Source: Parelaphostrongylus tenuis (lineage: Eukaryota > Nematoda > Chromadorea > Rhabditida > Metastrongylidae). Taken from it: DNA of 64,000 bases. Below are positions 58,778 through 64,000 of this stretch, piece after piece. The stretch's first letter is position 1. The number at the start of each line of letters is the position of its first letter. The position numbers and the translations under genes are program-made. The stretch covers positions 62,001 to 126,000 of the forward strand of contig JAHQIW010000251.1 in assembly GCA_019055375.1 (NCBI GenBank), in the 5' to 3' direction. Under the pieces are notes generated by a model, which saw only the letters and a program-made list of their open reading frames with translations, did not search any database and was not told the origin of the DNA.

Positions 58778-61700
58778 ATGCTGCGTTGTTTCGCACCATG
58801 TGGATGGCGAGTCGCAGCGGAATGTTCGCATAGTCGTTGTGGATTCTCTACCAATATGGACTTTTCTCATGAAAAACCTGCTCCGTTTCAGTTGCAACAC
58901 GTTCAGAAACGGGTTGTTGAAACGGTTAGTTCTCATATATGTTTTTTGGTTCTATTTGGTTAAGAGCGTACAAATGGAAAACCGACCTCATTCGCTCGAC
59001 AGGAACTTTTGATAGGAGTGTCAGTAACCATTCGAAAGATGGGATTCAGGCTGCGGTCCCACTTCGCCGATTTTTCAAAACACCCTTTTAAGACACTGTA
59101 AAATCCTACACAAAACTATGTTTCAAACGTGCATATTACTCGCCGGACAGAGCTCTTTCTTTGGACTATCGGTAATCATTAGATAGCGTATTGGTAGTTG
59201 ATTCTAACGATGTGATTACTTTCTAAAAAGACTATTTCTCTGCAACACAGCTGGTAAAACAAGTCGAATTCGCATGTGGCCTCTGGCCACTTCACGCCAG
59301 AGCGTTAGAATCAACTGCCTCTACGCTATCGAATGATTACTAATAGTCCAAAGGAAAAGTCCTGTCTGGCGAGAAATATGTGAGTCTACAACGAGAGAAA
59401 TTTCCCTGTGTAACAACGTAAAAAGGCTTTTTCGAAATACCGGCGACGTTGTGCTGTAGTCTGAAGTCTTAGCTTTCCAGTAATTACTAACACTCCTGTG
59501 AAAGTCCCTGTTCGACCAATGAGGTCGGTTTATCAATTGTCCCTTGAACTAAATAGAACCTTTTTCTTCTCTTTTCCGTTATCGGCATCCATTTTTTTGT
59601 AGAGGTCTTTTTTTTACTGGTCAGTCATTTTTCAGTAGACTTTTAATAATCATTTGGAAGCTTCAGTATGGATGATTTCGAAAGTGTACATGGTTTTGAA
59701 AAGTCCTCCGTACTTCAGAGTAGCACTGAAAATAAAATTGTACTTCACGCTCGTTATCGCGTGTATTTGTGTTATCTGTTTAGGAATTTTTCTCTCCATT
59801 TCGTAGAAATTCATAGGTTTCTCTATTGTAGTTGTAGAAGAAGCTTTGTTCCATTTGGAACTGGCTTAGACTTTTCATTTTCATTTCAAATTTCCAAATA
59901 CGCCCGCTAATAAGCCTAAGCCTAAGCCTGCACACGAAGAGCAATGAATGTGTTCAGGAAATTTTTGATTATTGAAGTCAAATGTACCTCATTTAGAGCT
60001 TTTCCAAAACGCAGAAAAAAACCCCAAATTAATTTTAAAAAATCACGTGTCATAATTGCGCTGCGCGATCGATACACTACATAATCGCTCACACATCTCA
60101 GCCACCAAGAAATATCTTCCGAGTCGTCATCTTATTTTCGCTGTTGCTACAAATCAAGAAGGTTTTTGATAAATAAAAAGCAGCATTTGATTTTGCGGGA
60201 TCCCTGCTATCAATGATTACTGAAAGTCTGAGGAAAAATCGAACAGTGTGTTGTCCTTGAAAAGAAAAAGTGGGACATTACGGAAGGGAATCGTGTTTTT
60301 TTTTTTTTTTATAAAATCTCCAGATTAAGAATCTATTCAGGTTCCTCTTATGTTCAAACAACGACTGGATTATACCTTCTATCGCAAGGATGTCTTCTGT
60401 GATGATCAGATATTTGGTTTTCAGAAGCAGTACGTTATTTTGAATATTTTTTTTAACTAAACACTCTATTTCTGGTTTTCACTATTTTCCTAGATTTAGA
60501 TTATCATTACGTGAAGTTTGTGTGTACTTGGCTACTTACAAGGCGTTATTTCACTCTGTTAAGTATCCATATAATAGGAAATTTAGTTTTGTTCTGCATT
60601 CATCACCCTCTGGCACATTCTTGACTGTTCAACCTAAGCTCAACACGATGTTTTTGTAAATAAGAATTCTATTTCGTTACGTATGTCGTGCTTGGCTTGT
60701 CATAATATCCCAGAATCGTCGTTCGACTGAACTCAGATTTCGCTGCCGTCACAGAAGTGACTATCATCATGATAGAATTCAACTTTCAAGGCTCCTTCTC
60801 TCCGAGGTGGAACACTTCTGTCACGGCAGTCCCAAAATTTTTAGGAAATTACTTTTGACTCGCAACCAACGTAATGGTGAGATGACATAACAGGTCGCGA
60901 AGGTGCGCTGAAATTCATGTAAAACTGACCACGTCCATAGATAACGGTTTCCCATGAACGAGACAGTTATAAGAAATGCTAGGATCCAGCTGTCTTTCGA
61001 AGCGGGTTATTGGTCCTTTGCTGACGGCCGCTGATTGATTTTCGCAAAGAGCACGCGATCATTTTTATTTGATAAGCTTTTGTTTTCTTTATTTCGATTA
61101 CGTTCATCGGGCTTTTTGTAACGCTGTAGTACTTGAGAAGAAAATTCCGATTGTGATATATACTTTTCTTTTCGCTCCAGCACTGCTCTTTGAAGACCTT
61201 TTCATAAAACAAATTTATCCTAGGAATCATCGAGATTTGTGCTATTGAATGAATATCATTATAGTCCCTAGTTGTGCAAACAGAATACTCCAAGTATGAG
61301 ACATTATTCTATTTTCGCTGATATAGCGCAGTAAGAAAGCCTTTTCGTAAACCAAGCGCAGTGTTAAGATTGCCGAGATTTGTGCTTCCGAATAATTACT
61401 GAAATTCGTGTGAAATAACTCTGCCTAGCGAAATACGCTGAAAATTCGTACACTGAAAACGAAGTTCACCGCTCGCATAGGGTTGAGTTAGTATCATGTT
61501 AGTTAGTAATGAGTTTCTTGTGACGTCGTTGTTTTTAATATGGAGATGGGGTCAGTATCCATATTGAAATAGAAGAATGAAGTTGTCTTAGCGTATCCGA
61601 TAGTGTTGAGCAATATACAGGACATCGAGCTTTAGGCGGAAATCGAACCCGCATCTCACTATCCCCGAAGGCGCATGGTAGTTCGATCCCTGTACGAGGT

Positions 61701-62111
61701 TCATAGTTTTGGATTTGACTGAGCATTATCGGCTATATATTTATAACATCGTACTACCGATAGGTGCGGCTAAAGAAAAAGAGTGGTTGTCTCAGTGGTT
61801 CCAACTTCTCTGTTAAAATACGTTTTCTTTTCTTTTCAGCGGATTAGATCAACTTATGCGTCATCTGGGGACGATTAGTGTTTTAGGTCAATTTACTCTG
61901 CCACATGTGGAAATGGAGGTATCTGCTTCTTCAGTTGTGTCGTCGTAACCTCAGTTTTTTGTCCTTAAATCTTCTTTTTCAACAGACGATCAGTGTGATC
62001 CCGGTGATCGAGGACGGAACAGTTCGATGCCGCTGGCGTGTGAAATACGTCTCATTTGCTCGACTGATCGTGAATCCACGTCTATTTAGATTCGATTATC
62101 GCATCAAAAAT
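58778..62111 (+). CDS. Second C6orf136/DUF2358-like gene, 3' end missing
   Basis: Exons 58778-58924, 60341-60429, 61840-61918 and 61986-62111 join in phase (147 codons). The last ends at AAT before GTAAGA, so more exons must follow, but none was found up to 64000. The product starts MLRCFAPCGWRVAAECSHSR, another Arg-rich, acid-poor leader, then PFQLQHVQKRVVETVPLMFK, LDYTFYRKDVFCDDQ, HGLDQLMRHLGTISVLGQFT and IEDGTVRCRWRVKYVSFARL. It matches the gene at 54068 in intron position (the VPxxxK exon and the exon with the W-R core start at the same places) and in motif order, so the pair arose by tandem duplication. Intron 1 contains a foldback element. The RCRWRV string is closer to the family consensus than LLWRLS of the first copy. 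Confidence 0.68.
58974..59541. mobile_element. Foldback element, copy 4 (most compact)
   Basis: Left ATGGAAAACCGACCTCATTCG, right end its inverse near CCAATGAGGTCGGTTTATC. Arms of about 240 bp face each other around a short centre near 59220-59300: TAGTTGATTCTAACG on the left is answered by GCGTTAGAATCAACT on the right. It lies in intron 1 of the gene at 58778. Confidence 0.75.
60995..61460. repeat. Dispersed repeat family 3, copy B
   Basis: Same blocks as 57820-58345, ending TTCCGAATAATTACTGAAATTC. It lies in intron 2 of the gene at 58778. Confidence 0.55.
61625..61720 (-). repeat. tRNA-like SINE head fragment
   Basis: Minus strand B-box-like GGGTTCGATTTCCGCC; on the plus strand GGTAGTTCGATCCCTG. 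Short, intronic. Confidence 0.4.
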
Positions 62112-62792
62112 GTAAGATGTTATGTATTCGAATGACTTAGAATAGTTAAATTCATGGAGTATATATTTCTAAATTATTTTTCATGTTACTTCAATGGTCC
62201 ATTTTTCATATGCTTTTGAGTTAAAGTTTTCCTTACTAGTAATTTTTTTCTGGATTAGTGGCTCTCAAAACAATGAAATCGGAAAGTTTCTGATACTTTT
62301 GGTCACGACAAAGTCTCGGCGCTGGCCTTTGCAGACCAGCGTTGGTATGCAGGCGATGTCGCGCTGTCGCTTCCGCGACAATCGCGGGAGGCGGCATCTG
62401 CACGTGCATGCGTTCTGGCTGTCTGCGCCTGCTTTCCCACAAGATGCTCCTGCCAAAAAAAGCAAGAAAAATATGTGAAAAAGAATAGGAAACCGTTGCA
62501 AGGTTGAAACAATTTGTTTAGAAAAGAGGACCTTATCTTCTCTTCGTCATTGCAGCTTACTGTGAAGATTTTTCAAGAAACCAGTTCGAGTGCTGAGATC
62601 TCACGTTCTCACGTTTATCGTATGATTGCTAGAGTTCTAGTGGGAAAGTTCTGTTTGATAAAAGGCAGGAAAACACGAGAACATTCACACACGAGAACAA
62701 CAGCCCCACACAATGCGATGCCACATATATCCCCATTAAAAGTGAAGGATGAAGGATAAAAGGATAAAGGGTTCTTTTTGGTTATAAGAGGA

Positions 62793-63796
62793 TAAATGAA
62801 TATTCGACGTCATTTGTTGGGCAGGACCTTTTCATAGGAAAAGCTTATATTTCTGCCTAAGGGTCTACGTAGCCGGTTTTCGAAAATACTTTTCTATAAC
62901 GGTGTAAAATCTGAAAAAATTATGTCTCAGGTGGGCATATTCTTACCAGACATAGCTCCTTTTTTAGACTTAGTAAGCACTCAATAGCGTAATGTTTGCT
63001 GATTCCAACACTGTGCATATATCCTGAAGAGATCGTTTCTCTGCAACTCAACATGTAAAATATGTTGATTTCGTAAGTAAAGTGATCTTGGGCCAATTCA
63101 TTGGCCACTCGGTGAGGCAGCAATGGGTATTGCTCAATTATCGATCGATTTTCGACCGGTTTTGTTCTAGTACGATCTTTGTTATTCAATCAGGAATTGT
63201 TTCCCCGCTTTGAAAGGAGAGCTCCAAATCAAGCGTATGACTCTGCTACAAAAAGACTTTTAATATTTTTATTTTGTCCATAAATACACATAAATCAATC
63301 ATTATGATCACTTTGTTGGGATTGAGGAGTCCAGAACGTTTTAATTGCTTTCAATAGTGACTCGAACAAATTCGGAAACTATGAGATTTTCCCTGCACAC
63401 TCATATACTTGGAAACCGATCGGTCATCGCATCAGCCGCTCTTGCTGCCTCACCCAGCTGCCGTGAATTGGCTAAAAACCACCTTACTCACGCATGTGAA
63501 TCAATCTTATTTTCTCTGTGTTGCAGAGAAACGCTGTTTCTAGGAGATAAGCACAGCGTTGGACTCAGCAAACATTACGCTATTGAATGACTACTAATAG
63601 TCCATAGCGAGAGCTCTGTGGGGCGAGAAATATGCGCTTCTGAAGCACTAGGGATTCCCTTTTGTGACAGCGTCAAAACAAGGCTTTTTTAAAAACCGGC
63701 CACGTCGGGCTGTAGCTAGGAATCTCAGCTTCGAGTGAAAACTAACACTTCTATGAAAAGTTCCTGCCCAGCAAATGAGGTCGGATATTCATTTGC
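62793..63796. mobile_element. Foldback element, copy 5 (longest arms)
   Basis: Left end AAATGAATATTCGACGTCAT and right end its inverse GAGGTCGGATATTCATTT. The arms run about 340 bp each: GCAATGGGTATTGC / GTGAGGCAGCAA near 63110 on the left is answered by TTGCTGCCTCACCCAGC near 63441 on the right. The centre (about 63140-63430) is also shared with copy 1 (ATCGATCGATTTTCGACCGG). Confidence 0.75.
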
Positions 63797-63824
63797 TGAT
63801 CTCCTCTCTCCGACACACGCTGAT

Positions 63825-64000
63825 CGATAGTTTGATTCCGCGCTCAAAGATCACCAAGCCTTCAATCTTTCCGGGTGAATTGTGGTCAGAGTTGTCTGTG
63901 TGGATAGCAGCACTGACTTGATACATCGATAGACCATCGCGAGTCATTGTAAATGAGAGATATGAAATCAGTCATCTCAAAAGATGCCAGAAGAAAGCGC
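63825..64000 (+). repeat. SINE family 1, copy running off the window
   Basis: TCGATAGTTTGATTCCGC, CAAGCCTTCAATCTTTCCGG, ATAGCAGCACTGACTTGATA, CATCGCGAGTCATTGTAAAT and ATCAGTCATCTCAAAAG follow the block order of the copy at 25365. Confidence 0.55.

Overview
Organism. The window looks like nuclear DNA of a nematode, most likely a strongylid of the hookworm type. Genes are broken into small exons by introns with nematode-style TTTTCAG-like acceptors, some starts sit just behind acceptor-like sites that could be spliced-leader sites, and most of the DNA is degraded mobile elements (mariner, RTE-type LINE, Penelope-like elements, long-inverted-repeat MITEs, tRNA-derived SINEs). No bacterial operons, rRNA genes or CRISPR arrays were seen. 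The organism is an inference from gene and repeat style, not from a database match.

Genes. Five loci can be rebuilt exon by exon with matching phases: an RGS-domain gene (5950-6866, minus, 5' end not found); an unrecognised 269-aa six-exon gene (23044-24537, minus); a complete nine-exon glycogenin gene (30687-36043, minus); and two tandem paralogues on the plus strand at 54068-57695 (complete, about 255 aa) and 58778-62111 (3' end not found), both with mitochondrial-looking N-termini and a tryptophan-arginine core that resembles the C6orf136/DUF2358 family. Two weaker spliced reading frames lie at 12568-12880 and 15638-16001 (minus).

Mobile DNA. 0.5-4 kb: hammerhead module, dead mariner, foldback element. 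7.6-12.5 kb: long-TIR MITE, tRNA-like SINE cluster, foldback element, internally deleted mariner. 17.6-21.5 kb: a nearly complete but dead RTE LINE flanked by two hammerhead modules. 40.8-43.1 kb: two tandem Penelope-like fragments with GIY-YIG endonuclease remains and hammerhead-like 3' regions. 46.2-50.3 kb: mariner, RTE 5' fragment, hammerhead module, and a perfect 109-bp inverted repeat with a hammerhead in each arm. 52-64 kb: three foldback elements, a second long-TIR MITE, SINEs.

Most interesting signal. Up to ten hammerhead ribozyme motifs can be read by eye. The best ones have CTGACGA, a short stem II (often with a GNRA loop), GAAA, and a self-complementary helix III (ACACGTGT or ACACCGGTGT) directly followed by the cleavage position and a stem I that closes. 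A self-complementary, loop-less helix III suggests ribozymes that act as dimers or in tandem, as described for Penelope-like elements and retrozyme-like elements. One family is closely associated with RTE LINE copies and shares a short sequence with the LINE 3' end, so a LINE-ribozyme partnership is worth testing.
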